From Aureobasidium sp. EXF-3400 (taxonomy: Eukaryota > Ascomycota > Dothideomycetes > Dothideales > Saccotheciaceae), in contig SWBL01000075.1 in assembly GCA_024195585.1 (NCBI GenBank), positions 1 to 64,000 on the forward strand: 64,000 nucleotides of DNA. Direction: 5' to 3'. Position 1 is the first letter of the stretch. Each line of letters opens with the position of its first letter. Shown here piece after piece: positions 10,728 through 20,896 of the stretch. The translations under genes and the position numbers were made by a program. Below the pieces are notes generated by a model. That model searched no databases. It was not told where the DNA came from and saw only the letters and a program-made list of their open reading frames with translations.

Positions 10728-11673
10728 TCAAGCCTCACTCTCATCCTCAACACCGCCTTCCTTGTCATCAGCACCAAGACCAGCCTCAGCCTCCTCAACC
10801 TCCTCAGTCTTGACCTTCTTGCTAGCAACAGCATCTTCATCTTCCTCCTCGGAATCAACACCCTTGCGCTTGTTTTTGTTGTTCTTACGACCAGTCTTCT
10901 TGGCAGCAGCAACCTTCTTCTTGGTAATAACCCTGCCTTGGTCTTCCTCAGAACCAGCATCGTCATCTTCGCTGGAGTTGTTCTTCTTGGCCTTGTTCTT
11001 GCCTTTGCCTTTGCCTTTGGCTGCAACGGTCTTCTTGACAACGGGCTTTTGTTCTTCCTCGTCAGAGGCGGCTTGGTCTTCGTCTTCGTCGTCGGAGGTC
11101 TTTTTGTTCTTCTTGCCGCCTTTCTTGCCACCAGCCTTGGGCTTTGCGGTGGTAGCGCCGGTGGGGCCGGTGATCTTCTTGCGGCGGGTCTGGTTCCAGC
11201 GGGTGCGGGCGATGTTGCCGTCTTTGTAGCCCATTTCGGTGGCGACTTTGTCCCAGTCCGACTGTTGGAGGGAGAAGAGTTAGTCTTGTTATGGCAAAAG
11301 GGGCAGACAGGGTGGCAGCAAGTCAGAGTAGAAAAAGGGGCATGATGGGTGTGGTGCCCTGGTGTAGGTGGAAGACATGGACAGGAGATGAGTGTAAACG
11401 AAAGGAAAGGGGCAAAAGATGGTGATGAATGTGAAGACCAGGCAAGTAAAAAGCGACCTTCGAACACATCGAAAAGAAAACAAGTAAAAGATCAAGACGA
11501 AATGCCCACATTCGACTCAATTCGACGGCAAAACAGATGTGAAACAGGAGTGCGCGCAAAGTGGATGTGTCAAAACGAAAACATACCTGGAGATCACCAG
11601 TCAAGTTCTTGATGATGCTGATCAAGAGCTTGGTCTCGCCAGCCGAGAAGGTAGTGTCGGTAGCGTCAGACAT
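10728..11673 (-). CDS. Lysine-rich Myb/SANT-like nuclear protein, 2 exons
   Basis: Exons 11673-11587 and 11261-10728 (206 residues) flank a 325-nt intron, unusually long for this window. The N-terminal 55 residues form a Myb/SANT-like fold typical of small fungal proteins: GETKLLISIIKNLTGDLQ joined to SDWDKVATEMGYKDGNIART, with spaced tryptophans in SDWDKV and RTRWNQ. The rest is low complexity with alternating Lys-rich (KKGGKKNKK, KGKGKGKNKAKK) and Asp/Glu-rich blocks, ending EDESEA. Lysine clusters would serve as nuclear localisation signals. Role likely DNA or chromatin binding; the specific function is unknown. Splitting the Myb motif by an intron explains why neither exon alone looks like a domain. 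Confidence 0.8.
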
Positions 11674-12619
11674 GGTTGTTTGTTTCTTGATTGTGGGTAT
11701 GAGGTAGGATGTGTTTGTTGATAGAGGATCTTTGTTGTGAATGATGTTTGAGTGTGTTGGTGGACAAAAGACACCAAGATGTCGCGTATGTTGTGGGTTA
11801 TTGTGGAGGAAGAAAGGATGGAGATGGCAGAAAGAGAGGTAACTTTATATGAGGGGCCACACAGGAGTGAACGTGAAATTCGCGAATGATTCGTCTTTAG
11901 AATGATCCGGAATCCGAATGTCAGTGAACAAAGTTGCGCGGCGACTACACCAAATTCGGGTCCGAATCATTTCGACGGCGAATGAGCCCGATCAAACATA
12001 TTTTTCAACGACTCAAAGATGTGAGATACTCGAGACTCGAAAATGTGTGCACAGATAGAGCAGCAGAATACTCGAGCTATCAAACATGATCATGTTATTG
12101 CTGCGAGCACTGATGATCATGGCATAGTTGGGAGTGCATATAGAGAGTATGGAGACTACTTGTGGGTCAACGACGAGTGGCAAGTTGGATCTGGCAGTAC
12201 GAGTGAGGATGATACTCGATATCATGGTAGTAGTTCATGCTAAGTATCAGTTCGGTAGCCCTTTGATGGAGAAATGATGAGAAACATGCCGGGCCGCAGG
12301 TGAGGATGTTTATACCCATGATGCAATGGTACAACAGCCATAAAGAAACATTAAGTCTGTATGCCCGAAGCGGCAGGAATGAGTTGCAGCAGCTAACATA
12401 ATATCCTCCACAAACCATACTCGACAGGTAAAATGAGCGCTTCATCGCCAAGATGTTTCATGAACCGACTTTCATACTTTGCTTCCATAATAACAAGTAT
12501 TTGTCTCATGTTGTAGACAGGTGGAGCAAGACTGAACTCCGGATGAAATAAGACAAGCACTCTAGACCTCTCGTGGTATTGATTGGTTGAGTCAAACAAT
12601 GCTGACAGGTTGCCTTGCA
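11674..12619. other. Intergenic, no gene seen
   Basis: About 950 bp holding the promoter of the Myb-like gene and the 3' side of the next minus-strand gene. Nothing convincing on either strand. Confidence 0.5.
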
Positions 12620-13306
12620 TTATTCGAGGCTGACGTGTTCGCGCTTGACACTGTTGTTCGTGTTGCGTGGTGGCAGTTCAATGCGAGGTCGCTTATCAGC
12701 AGGAGTGTCGCTGGAGCTTTCGGAGGTAGAAGTGGCCCTCTTCTTGTATGGTTTGGGATCAGTGGCACAAGCACGCAATTTCTTGTCATATTTCATCTCC
12801 TCGGCGCAAATGTCGACCAAACGAGCCAGGATATCGCGGCAAAATGCGTGCGGAACCAGGGAATAGCAATGAAAGACGTTAGGTGTCCATTCTTTTCGGT
12901 ACTCCTCAAGTGATGAAGGTTCTTTGAAGAGGTGAGGGAACTCGAGGCTGACGGCGAATACAATCGCAGAACGAATGAGTGTGGTTGTCTTGGAAGGAGA
13001 CAAGTGCCATCCGAGTTGGGGAGTACCCTTTAGGCACAATAGCTCTCTGATTGGCCCAGCAGCAGGATGGTAGACGTCGAAGGTGGAAACCGTAACTGCG
13101 CGGAATCTCAATTCATGTCGAATACACGACTTGAGCTCCTGAACCTCGTCGAGGTTCAAGTTGAGAAGAATGCCCACGATGTGATCGGGCATGTCATCTT
13201 GGAGAAAGATTTCCAACCAAGCATCGAAAGTAGGTGCCTTGTATCCGAAGCGCTTTAGTTTTTCACCATCATCGTGGGTGGCGGTGAGAACCTTGAATGG
13301 AGGCAT
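12620..13306 (-). CDS. Hypothetical protein with C-terminal bipartite NLS
   Basis: Single exon, 228 residues, start MPPFKVLTATHDDGEKLKRF. The frame is open for 98 further codons upstream, but those residues are low-complexity Ser/Pro/His and look like 5' leader, so the internal ATG at 13306 was chosen. The body (residues 20-165) is a mixed alpha/beta-like sequence with no motif I recognise. The tail has a bipartite basic signal, YKKRATSTSESSSDTP followed by DKRPR, suggesting a nuclear protein. Family unknown. Confidence 0.65.
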   Translation of the reverse strand: MPPFKVLTATHDDGEKLKRFGYKAPTFDAWLEIFLQDDMPDHIVGILLNLNLDEVQELKSCIRHELRFRAVTVSTFDVYHPAAGPIRELLCLKGTPQLGWHLSPSKTTTLIRSAIVFAVSLEFPHLFKEPSSLEEYRKEWTPNVFHCYSLVPHAFCRDILARLVDICAEEMKYDKKLRACATDPKPYKKRATSTSESSSDTPADKRPRIELPPRNTNNSVKREHVSLE

Positions 13307-14322
13307 ATCGAGAGAAGGAGCGAGATATGGTCGTCGAATTTTTGACGTTTCCTCGTGATGCGAGAGAGAATAGTCTTGCCGAAATGGAGAGGATGAGGGT
13401 GTATGCTGGGGAGGGTCGGTACGGTTGCCTGTTTGAGTCGAACAAAGGCGGTGATTGGAGAAACAAGTAAAGCTGGGAGTTGTCAAAGATGACTGGTGAT
13501 GATATTGAGTGAGAGAAAATGGTTGGGTTGGCTTTAAGAGGGCAATCGCGATGGCACGAAATGGGAACTTGTGACGCGGATGCCAAGGGCAAGCACTCAT
13601 GGGAGCGACTTCCGCAAGTCAGCGGGCTGGGAGTGAGGCCAAACGTCGAATGATGGTCGACCCTTATGATGAAATAACACTTGAGCTCGTCACTCGTGAT
13701 ACTGAGGTCGCTGCAAAGGATAGTTCGGAGTTGAGCCCCTGAATCAAGTCCACAACCTGAGCGCCACACATACATTAATGTCAAGTTGAACTCTCTTCTA
13801 TATCTGATGATTAGTGTAATCGCTACGCTCTGAAACTAGAGCACCGCACTAAACTTGTTCAATTCATTCCTATACGTTTCAAAGCATAGAATTTGCAGGC
13901 GTTCTCTCCAGCGGTGGTAAGGTTTTTGCTATCCTGTAGCCAATCTCCTGTCACTGTTGCATATAATTCTGCTTCAATAGGAGGATGGATGAAGAAGTTC
14001 TGCAGACGCAGAGGAAGAGTCGAACACACGAACTCCTTTCTTATGCCGCGAGCCAGAGCATCTATGTTCGATCCTTGCCATCGCCACGATTATGTCACAC
14101 CTCAGCACTCTCTTGATGAGGTCTCTTTCTTCATATCTTTGTACATTCTCAATATCCCACTATCAAGAACTATTCTCTTGATTTGTCTTGCGATGAGGGT
14201 GACTGAATTCTTTGCTTGTCATAAGTATGTAGGTATCCGAAAATCTTCGAAGCCCCGTTCGCCAACGCTCAATCTCGACTGTTTCCCCAGACCTCAGCCA
14301 CCTCTTCAAGCACTTGCAGTCT
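13307..14322. other. Intergenic, no gene seen
   Basis: About 1 kb. A 159-codon plus-strand frame at 13893-14372 overlaps the 3' end of the next gene and has no protein-like features. Confidence 0.45.
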
Positions 14323-15605
14323 CTAAGCGCTGTTCCTTCTTTCTCTTGGGTTGTCGACACGGAAGAGGCTGAAGAATCTCATCTCTGATGCGGATGGTGA
14401 ATCCGGGATGCCATCGTCGTCCTCGTGAACAGGATCTTCCGAACTGAGGTTGTACTGACGCATCACAGCCATGATTCCATCCACAAGCCCGATCCTAGCA
14501 TCCCAGAGAGCCTTGACCTCCAGAACATACTCCTTGCCGTTCCAGAAACTCCTCACGATGGCATTGGCTCGCTTGTTGACCAGCTTTCTTCTGTGGTTCT
14601 TGAGCTTGACGACCAGTGCATCGACTTCGGGTTCGGACAAATCCCTGAGGCGATCAACCACGCTGTACTCGACATGGAATGTTACGCCTCTGGCATTCAG
14701 AGCTGGAGGAGAGTAAGAGGAAGTACTGCTAGGTGAGGAGGCCATGTCGGGCTCGACTGAGGCGACTGGGTCGACCTGAGAATTAGGCTGACCACAAGAG
14801 GATGTGCTTCGGTTTCCATCCTCATGCTTCTCCTGTTCCTGCTTCTCTTGTTTCTGCTTCTCTTGCTGCAAGGCTCTTTCTCCATGCTCTTGCTCGTCTC
14901 GTTTTTGCTCCGTGCTTTCCTTCTCTTTGTTCTTCTTGTTTTGGCCAAGGCCTGGGAACTCCGCTTGAGTCTCACCACGATCAGGGAAACGTTTCTTGAG
15001 CAACCATATCAAAGCATCAATCAGACAAGCTTCTCCGTACCAAGCATCTGGACCAAAGGCATCGACAGGAGGATTGATCTGTTGCACGAACAAAGGCACA
15101 CGTGAGCCGACGGTCGAGCGCAGAGTTCGAAGCTCGAAAAGCATGTCATCAGCCTCAGTTTGAGTAAGGTTGGCGAGATTCAGCTCAAGATGGTCGTCAA
15201 GGGAGAGTAGAACACGTTCAGCGTGAGAAGGAAGTTTGTTTCCAGGTACAGTGTCTTTGTTGACCGTCATTGTGGAGTTGGAGTCGATATCGGAGGAAGA
15301 TGCATGTTGAGCTGCCGGAAGACCCTGACAGCAGATTGAGCAATGGTTCTTGGTGGTTTCGCTGCTGTTGTCGTGGGATTTGTTCTTGGAATCATCATCT
15401 TCAGAACTGATGACCTGGTTGTCATGACCAGAGATGGGGGGTCGTCTTGAGAAGAATCATGATCTTCGTCGTGGGCCAAACCGAGGTAGCTGTTGACAGT
15501 GGAAAAGCCATGAGCCATGGCTTTGAAGAACAGACAATCGTCGATTCTTCGCAACCAGAAGAAGAGACCAGCAAAGTAGATAACTGCGAGAATGACAGCC
15601 GTCAT
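14323..15605 (-). CDS. Membrane-anchored hypothetical protein, apparently split by a frameshift
   Basis: Two ATG-led frames meet here. The first (15605-15267, 112 codons) starts with a signal-anchor helix, AVILAVIYFAGLFFWLRR. The second (15270-14323, 315 residues) overlaps its stop as ATGA. Near the run of six G (six C on the coding strand) at 15436-15441 the protein-like reading leaves the first frame and continues in the second, upstream of the second ATG (DNQVISSEDDDSKNKSH, then CSICCQG). One extra C there would fuse both into a single protein of roughly 430 residues. The downstream part has a helical region near LSLDDHLELNLANLTQTE, a Gln/Glu/Lys-rich coiled coil around EKQKQEKQEQEK, and a conserved-looking C-terminal block (VDALVVKLKNHRRKLVNKRA). 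Function unknown. A 67-nt intron with a weak donor (gtttgg) could also join the frames. Confidence 0.6.
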
Positions 15606-15850
15606 GTTTGTTGTTTGAGCTCAGGATGATGGAAAGATGGAAGGATGAAAGAGCATTTGTACCTTTTGCTGCTGTTGAAGCGCGTCGTTGTGAAAGTGCT
15701 GTTCTCAATCAAGACAACACGGCACTAATAAGTAAGACAATTGAGTATAATCTATCTATCCCAATCTAATACACAGCTATGCAAGTCAGGTTTCTGGCTG
15801 CATCGAGTGCGATGAATCGTTTGTTGCTGTACTCGAGACATCATGCTGTC

Positions 15851-16268
15851 TCAGATTATTTGCCTGCTCCGCCACCACCAGTCTGACTTGTCCTTTGACA
15901 ACCATCTGTGCTTGCTTGATCATTTTGAGTGTCCCTCACAACCGTACTTACAAGTCGCACATAGCTGGGATTGTAGAGATCTCGTGTACCTTGATCACGT
16001 TGTGCACGTCTAACATAGAAATCGGCGCTGGCATTGTCCATGTTGGAAGGAAGCTTCGGATCTCGGGTCGCTGTATAGGTCTTGGAACAGGTCTGCCCTG
16101 AACGAAGTCCAAAAGTGTGGTTTGGGAATGTGCAGTCCAGATGAGACGAGAATTCGATGCGAAGTCGGAAGTATATAGTGTGGGCACAAAGTCCTCATTG
16201 AGTGTACATAGGGTAGCTCTGATGTAAAAGTTTTGATAAAAGGATCTTTGTTTGCAATCAAGCTTACT
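15851..16268 (-). CDS. Possible small spliced gene, 5' exon unresolved
   Basis: A minus-strand frame from 16268 reads like protein for 105 codons (for example NEDFVPTLYTSDFASNSR and LLDFVQGRPVPRPIQRPEIR). A clean GTAAGT donor at 15951 and an ACAG acceptor at 15906 remove a 46-nt intron, after which a short exon runs to a TGA at 15851 (WLSKDKSDWWWRSRQII). No in-frame ATG precedes the sequence, so a first exon must lie upstream (around 16300-16400) if the gene is real. Family not recognised. Confidence 0.3.
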
Positions 16269-16772
16269 CTGTATTGGTCCTTATTGCGCTTTGTTGTGGT
16301 TCTTTCGTTGTTTACACAGAGCGCAGGTTTCTCCAGGTTCTCGATGTCGATTCATGACTATGAAGCCTAAACATACAACAATGTCTAAGTAGGCATTATT
16401 GGTTGTGGATTCTAACTGACGTAATCATTTTGAAATGGTTTGCGCAACAGTTTACTTCAATCGCAACAATCTTCAGCAAGTTCTGCACGATTGTTGTCCT
16501 GCGGGATGCGGGATAACACGACGCCGTCTCAGCACGGAGATGATGCACATTCCTTTGTCGTTAACCCCGAAGGCTTTGTCAAATCGGAGCAACTTCACTT
16601 GACATGGCAACTAATCGTCCTGGGCTCAGCCCGGAATGCGCTCGCTGTCCCATGATAAAATGGCCTCCCTGGCAGCACCGAATAATCCAAAACCACCACA
16701 TCAGCTCAATTCCTCGATCCTTATCTTGAGCTACACAATAGACCCGAGTCTCACCATCACCACAACCAAACC
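16269..16772. other. Promoter region of the short-chain dehydrogenase
   Basis: About 500 bp. No gene is convincing apart from a possible 5' exon of the minus-strand gene above. Confidence 0.4.
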
Positions 16773-17792
16773 ATGCCTTCTTCCAACTCTCCTTATCAGC
16801 CTTATGCTCAAAGATACGTCGATGGTCCTGCATCTGGCCCAACGGCCGCAGAGATTGTCAAAGACCTCGGTCTCGATGGTAAGCTGCAAGACAAGGTCAT
16901 CTTGATTACTGGAGCATCGGCTGGACTGGGTCACGAGACTGCTCGCTCTCTTCACACCACTGGTGCAAAGCTCTACCTGACAGGCCGTGACCTTAGCAAA
17001 GGCCAAGCCGTCGCCGATGGACTCATGGCAAGCAATTCCAGCGGCCAGAAGCCCATCCTGATCGGCTTGGAGCTGGACAACCTCGAGAGCGTCAGGAAAG
17101 CAGCCAAGCAGTTCCTCGACCAGCAAAAACGCCTTGATATCCTTGTCTTGAATGCTGGCATCATGGCTGTCCCCGAGGGTCGCACCGTCGATGGCTTCGA
17201 AACCCAGCTTGGCACCAACTACTTCGGCCACTTCCTGCTCTTCCACCTCATCAAGTCCGCATTGCTTGCTAGCGGTACTGAAGAGTCTCCCAGTCGTGTC
17301 ATCACCCTCTCCAGCGCAGGTCACAAGGCAGGAGGCGTCTTCTTCGACGACCTCGACCTGAGCAAGCAAGGCTACAACCCCATGGTCGCTTACGCCCAGA
17401 GCAAGACGGCCACCATCCATCTGGCAAACTCCATCGACCGTCACTACAGCGCATCGAACATTCGTGCTGTGTCCGTTCATCCAGGCATGATCTTCGAGAC
17501 TCAACTCGGTCGCCACATGTCGCGAGAAGAGCTTGCTGGATTCGCTCCCATGGCACCTTTCGCAAGGTCTGCTGCACAGGGTGCAGCAACCACTGTCTGG
17601 GCAGCGCTTGATCCTCACTTCAACAAACAAGGTGGTGTGTACCTTGCCGACGCTGGTGTTTCTAGCGCCGCTACCGAAGATGAGCACTTTGCTGGACCTG
17701 GCTATGCTCCTCACGCATTTGACGAGGCAGCCGAGGAGAAGTTGTGGAAGCTTAGCTTTGGCGCTGTCGGTCTGACAGATGATAGTGGTTAG
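16773..17792 (+). CDS. Short-chain dehydrogenase/reductase
   Basis: Single exon, 339 residues, classical SDR of the retinol dehydrogenase/WW-domain oxidoreductase-like type common in fungi. Seen: Rossmann beta1 with the cofactor motif TGASAGLG at about residues 47-54; TGRD soon after, where the arginine favours NADP(H); LNAGIM (the NAG motif) at about 127; catalytic Ser in ITLSSAGH; and the active-site YAQSK at about 206-210. It acts as a cytosolic NAD(P)H-dependent oxidoreductase on an unknown alcohol/ketone substrate. No biosynthetic cluster partner is adjacent. Antisense open frames across it are shadows. Confidence 0.9.
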   Translation: MPSSNSPYQPYAQRYVDGPASGPTAAEIVKDLGLDGKLQDKVILITGASAGLGHETARSLHTTGAKLYLTGRDLSKGQAVADGLMASNSSGQKPILIGLELDNLESVRKAAKQFLDQQKRLDILVLNAGIMAVPEGRTVDGFETQLGTNYFGHFLLFHLIKSALLASGTEESPSRVITLSSAGHKAGGVFFDDLDLSKQGYNPMVAYAQSKTATIHLANSIDRHYSASNIRAVSVHPGMIFETQLGRHMSREELAGFAPMAPFARSAAQGAATTVWAALDPHFNKQGGVYLADAGVSSAATEDEHFAGPGYAPHAFDEAAEEKLWKLSFGAVGLTDDSG

Positions 17793-18044
17793 ATAACTTG
17801 TTTCCTTTGTTTGGGTAAGAAGATTTCACTTTCGATATACACATAAATACTCGTTCGCAATCTATGCATATTCTCGCAAGACCACAAGTCAAAACCCTCA
17901 ACACCAATACAACAAATCGAAATCTGTTATCCTATCGTGCGTCATCATCAAGATCCCTTTCATGTAAAGGAGAATTGAATAAGTAGAGCTCAGACATGCA
18001 TACCATTTCTACAACAACAGATATCAACCCCGCCTATCCCCTGA

Positions 18045-19316
18045 TCACGTAGGCTGACTCTTTTCTGGTAAGGTAGAAGCAAGTGACCAGATCTGTAATT
18101 TTGAACATGTCAGTAAAGCATAGTGTGAAAAGAGAATGGAAACATGATCCTAGATCCCAATCCCAATCCCAAAGCCCTGAGACATCTGTCACTTACCTCG
18201 AGAGCTGTATGGGCATCGTCTGTGGAGACGGCAATAACCACTTGCTGATCAACAACAATAACGTGTAGATTTCTATAGCGGGTGGATATCTCTTGGGCGA
18301 GGTTTCCAGATTGAAGATCCCACTTCTTTACGGCTCCGTCCATTCCTCCAGTGAAAAGATCTGTGTCGGTCGTGTGAAGGGCTACGATGATACTATCATG
18401 AGCCAGGACAGTATGATCTTCGCCAAGCCATGATTTGTTCCAGAAAGTAAGCGCACCATTCTTGCCAGTCGAGATGAGGGTCCCATTGCGAGCTCGGATC
18501 TGTGCAGGTATACCGAAACCATTGTTTAAGGAAGCTAGAAGAGTGCTAGACGAAGCATTAGTGGTGGTTGTCCTTGCGAGGCTCTTATCTTTGTCAAATA
18601 GAAAACACTTACCCAGATGCACGATCCCAAACTCGTACTTCGCCGTCCTCGGCTCCAGCAGCGATTCTTGTTGAATCGAAGACAACACCGTGTACCGTGG
18701 CGCTGTGACCCTCGAATGTTTGTAGACAATGTCCATTGAGAACGTCCCATACACGAACCTGACAGTCATAGCCGCCAGACGCCGTCGTCCCGTCTTTGTG
18801 ATTCAGGCATCTTACCCCTTTCTCATGTGCAATAATTGACTTCTCACATTGGCTGTTGTTAGTGTTCCAAAGACGGATGGTACCATCGCGTGATGCCGAT
18901 ACGAATTGTCCCGTCTGCGTGTCCAATGTCTGTAGAGATCGTATCGTGCCAGTATGGCCATGCAGGGTGTTTTGTAAAGCACTTCAGATGACCTCTCAAT
19001 CGATGTTTGTCCTGATCAGATCATGTTATACATACCCAGTGTGTATGTTCCAAAAGTTGATTGTTGTGTCCATACCCCCAGAAACAAGCGTGTCTCCAAC
19101 TTTATTCAATGCCCAAACGCCTTTCGTGTGACCTACGCACTGCACGATCTCATTTCTGTCGAAATCGTATATTCGAACGTATGGCGAGACGTTGGCCGAG
19201 CTGATCGCTATACTTGTCGGGTCGAGTATCTCCACTGCTGTCACAAGGGATCGTTCTTGTAATATAACCGACGAGCATTTAGGCTTATAATCCTGGTCGA
19301 CGTGTTGAGGTGTCAT
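18045..19316 (-). CDS. WD40-repeat protein, 4 exons
   Basis: Exons 19316-19036, 18981-18613, 18545-18197 and 18092-18045 give 348 residues, the size of one beta-propeller. WD signatures: SGGMDTTINFW, HGHTGTIRSL with SASRDGTIRLW, AHEKGVRCL with SGGYDCQVRVWD, EGHSATVHGV with AGAEDGEVRVWD, STGKNGALTFW, and TGGMDGAVKKWD. There is no F-box or other added domain. The last 15 codons come from a separate exon (IWSLASTLPEKSQPT) after a 104-nt intron containing a tcccaa triple repeat. It is a scaffold for protein-protein contacts; the partner cannot be assigned. Confidence 0.88.
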
Positions 19317-19661
19317 CTTCTGGGTGGCCGATCTGGAGACGATGAAGCGTTCGATGGTTCATGAGACAGCATGAGCAAACATCACTATATATGATGGATT
19401 GTGTTGATAGAAGCGGGGTAGAGTTTAGGCTGTGATCCTGAAGCATTGACGTCAATTTATGTGTCTTGCTTTGATGGATAGCCTCTTTATCTTGTTGTCT
19501 TTTGGATCGTCGCCCATGCAGAGAATCTTGGCAGTTTGTCTCACCTGTTTGCTCAGGTGATATCTGCGTACATCATGAAGATACGTCAAGGCACGAGCTG
19601 GTGTTTTCGCAGCAGTGGAGATTTGATTTTCTTGATCCGCCGTAGCGTAGAGCTCGATGAT
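19317..19661. other. Intergenic
   Basis: 345 bp between two minus-strand genes. Nothing recognised. Confidence 0.5.
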
Positions 19662-19880
19662 CTACGAACAGGAACAGTATATTTCGCACTCGTTCGCAGT
19701 GCCCTCAGTACAACTGATTCCGTCAGGCTCACAGATGAATGACAGTCTGCCTCCGAACTCCGAGCATCGGCAACCGCAGTCTTCCTCACAGGCATCCTCG
19801 CTTAAACCGCCGCTGCAATCGACGTCTGCCCAAGCAAAAGCAACACCGAATGCAAAGATGCAGATGGTCAAAAATCTCAT
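19662..19880 (-). CDS. Small secreted cysteine-rich protein
   Basis: 72 residues, single exon. Residues 1-18 (MRFLTICIFAFGVAFAWA) form a clear signal peptide. The 54-residue mature part has ten cysteines at positions 22, 31, 35, 37, 39, 50, 57, 65, 69 and 71, enough for five disulfides, and is acidic. Proteins of this size and Cys content in fungi include candidate effectors and antimicrobial-like peptides; the spacing matches none I know, so no activity is claimed. It heads a run of five minus-strand genes for predicted secreted proteins. The ATG at 19880 is the only start giving a signal peptide. Confidence 0.7.
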   Translation of the reverse strand: MRFLTICIFAFGVAFAWADVDCSGGLSEDACEEDCGCRCSEFGGRLSFICEPDGISCTEGTANECEIYCSCS

Positions 19881-20896
19881 GATTAGGAATCAATCTGTTG
19901 AGACGTGCAATCAAATGCTTTAGCTGTTGGATATGATTATGTGGGTCAGCACGCTTCTTGGGACAACAAGGGTCTGTCGGTATAGATGGCAGAATGTAGT
20001 AGGTCACGTACAAAGACAAGCTGTCTTGCGCACTGGACTGGTTTGAACTCTGAGTGTTGATAGGTGTAAGGACGTTCAATGGATCTTGGTGGTCCGGATA
20101 TATGAACAGTGATTGCGATGCAGTATTTGTGCCATGTCTACTGGGGAAAGCAAGATTTATAGAATCACTCTTGTTACCCCGCCATGTCGCAACTACATCT
20201 CACCACCTTTGGTCTATCACCTATATATTGCATTGTTGCATTGGTTTGTAGATCAGTATACTCATGTAATAGCCTAATGACACAGTTTTTATCCAGCCGA
20301 GATGAGCAAGGTTCAAATCCTCCATCAAGAATCCTCTACGTGCGTAGCTCTTTACGTGAGTGCCCCAATGCATACGTACAGTTGATCATCACTACTTCTC
20401 ATTTCAACTGACCAAAATCGAGCTGATCGTTATGCACCTGACACCTGATCTTGAGCTTGGCGCGCTTTCTTGCCGCGCGAAGTGGTATGAAGTCTCGGGA
20501 ACTAGTGGATTAGAGTGCCACATGATACATTGCAGCACATGTCGACAACTTGGATCGCATTCGCAAGTCTGACATGTCGATCGGATACACACTAGACCTG
20601 TAAAGCTTGAGGACGAGCCCACCTACGGTCACCTAATCGAACATTGCGTCGAACAACATCACAACTCGAGATCACAACAATAGCAGTACTTCAAACAGCT
20701 TTCGGGACAAAGATCGTCGGACTCTGTGGGCTGTCAGGGTTTGAAGTTTTCGATGCAGGATTCGAACACGCAGCCATTCTGGAATTCAAGCGAGACGTTG
20801 ACCAGTATGATACCAGGACTGTCTGATGGCCATGGTCAATATGCACTGCGCCGGGTACGATACTGTACATCACGCTCCAAAATCGAGTGCTCGCCA
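19881..20896. other. Intergenic, no gene seen
   Basis: About 1 kb upstream of the Cys-rich gene and downstream of the glycerophosphodiesterase. Short frames only. A tRNA B-box-like ggttcaaatcc near 20310 was examined and rejected. Confidence 0.5.

Noticed and set aside
20263..20340. tRNA-like B box ggttcaaatcc with an A-box-like tagcctaatga
   Set aside because: The T-stem mismatches at two of five pairs and the acceptor arms do not pair.
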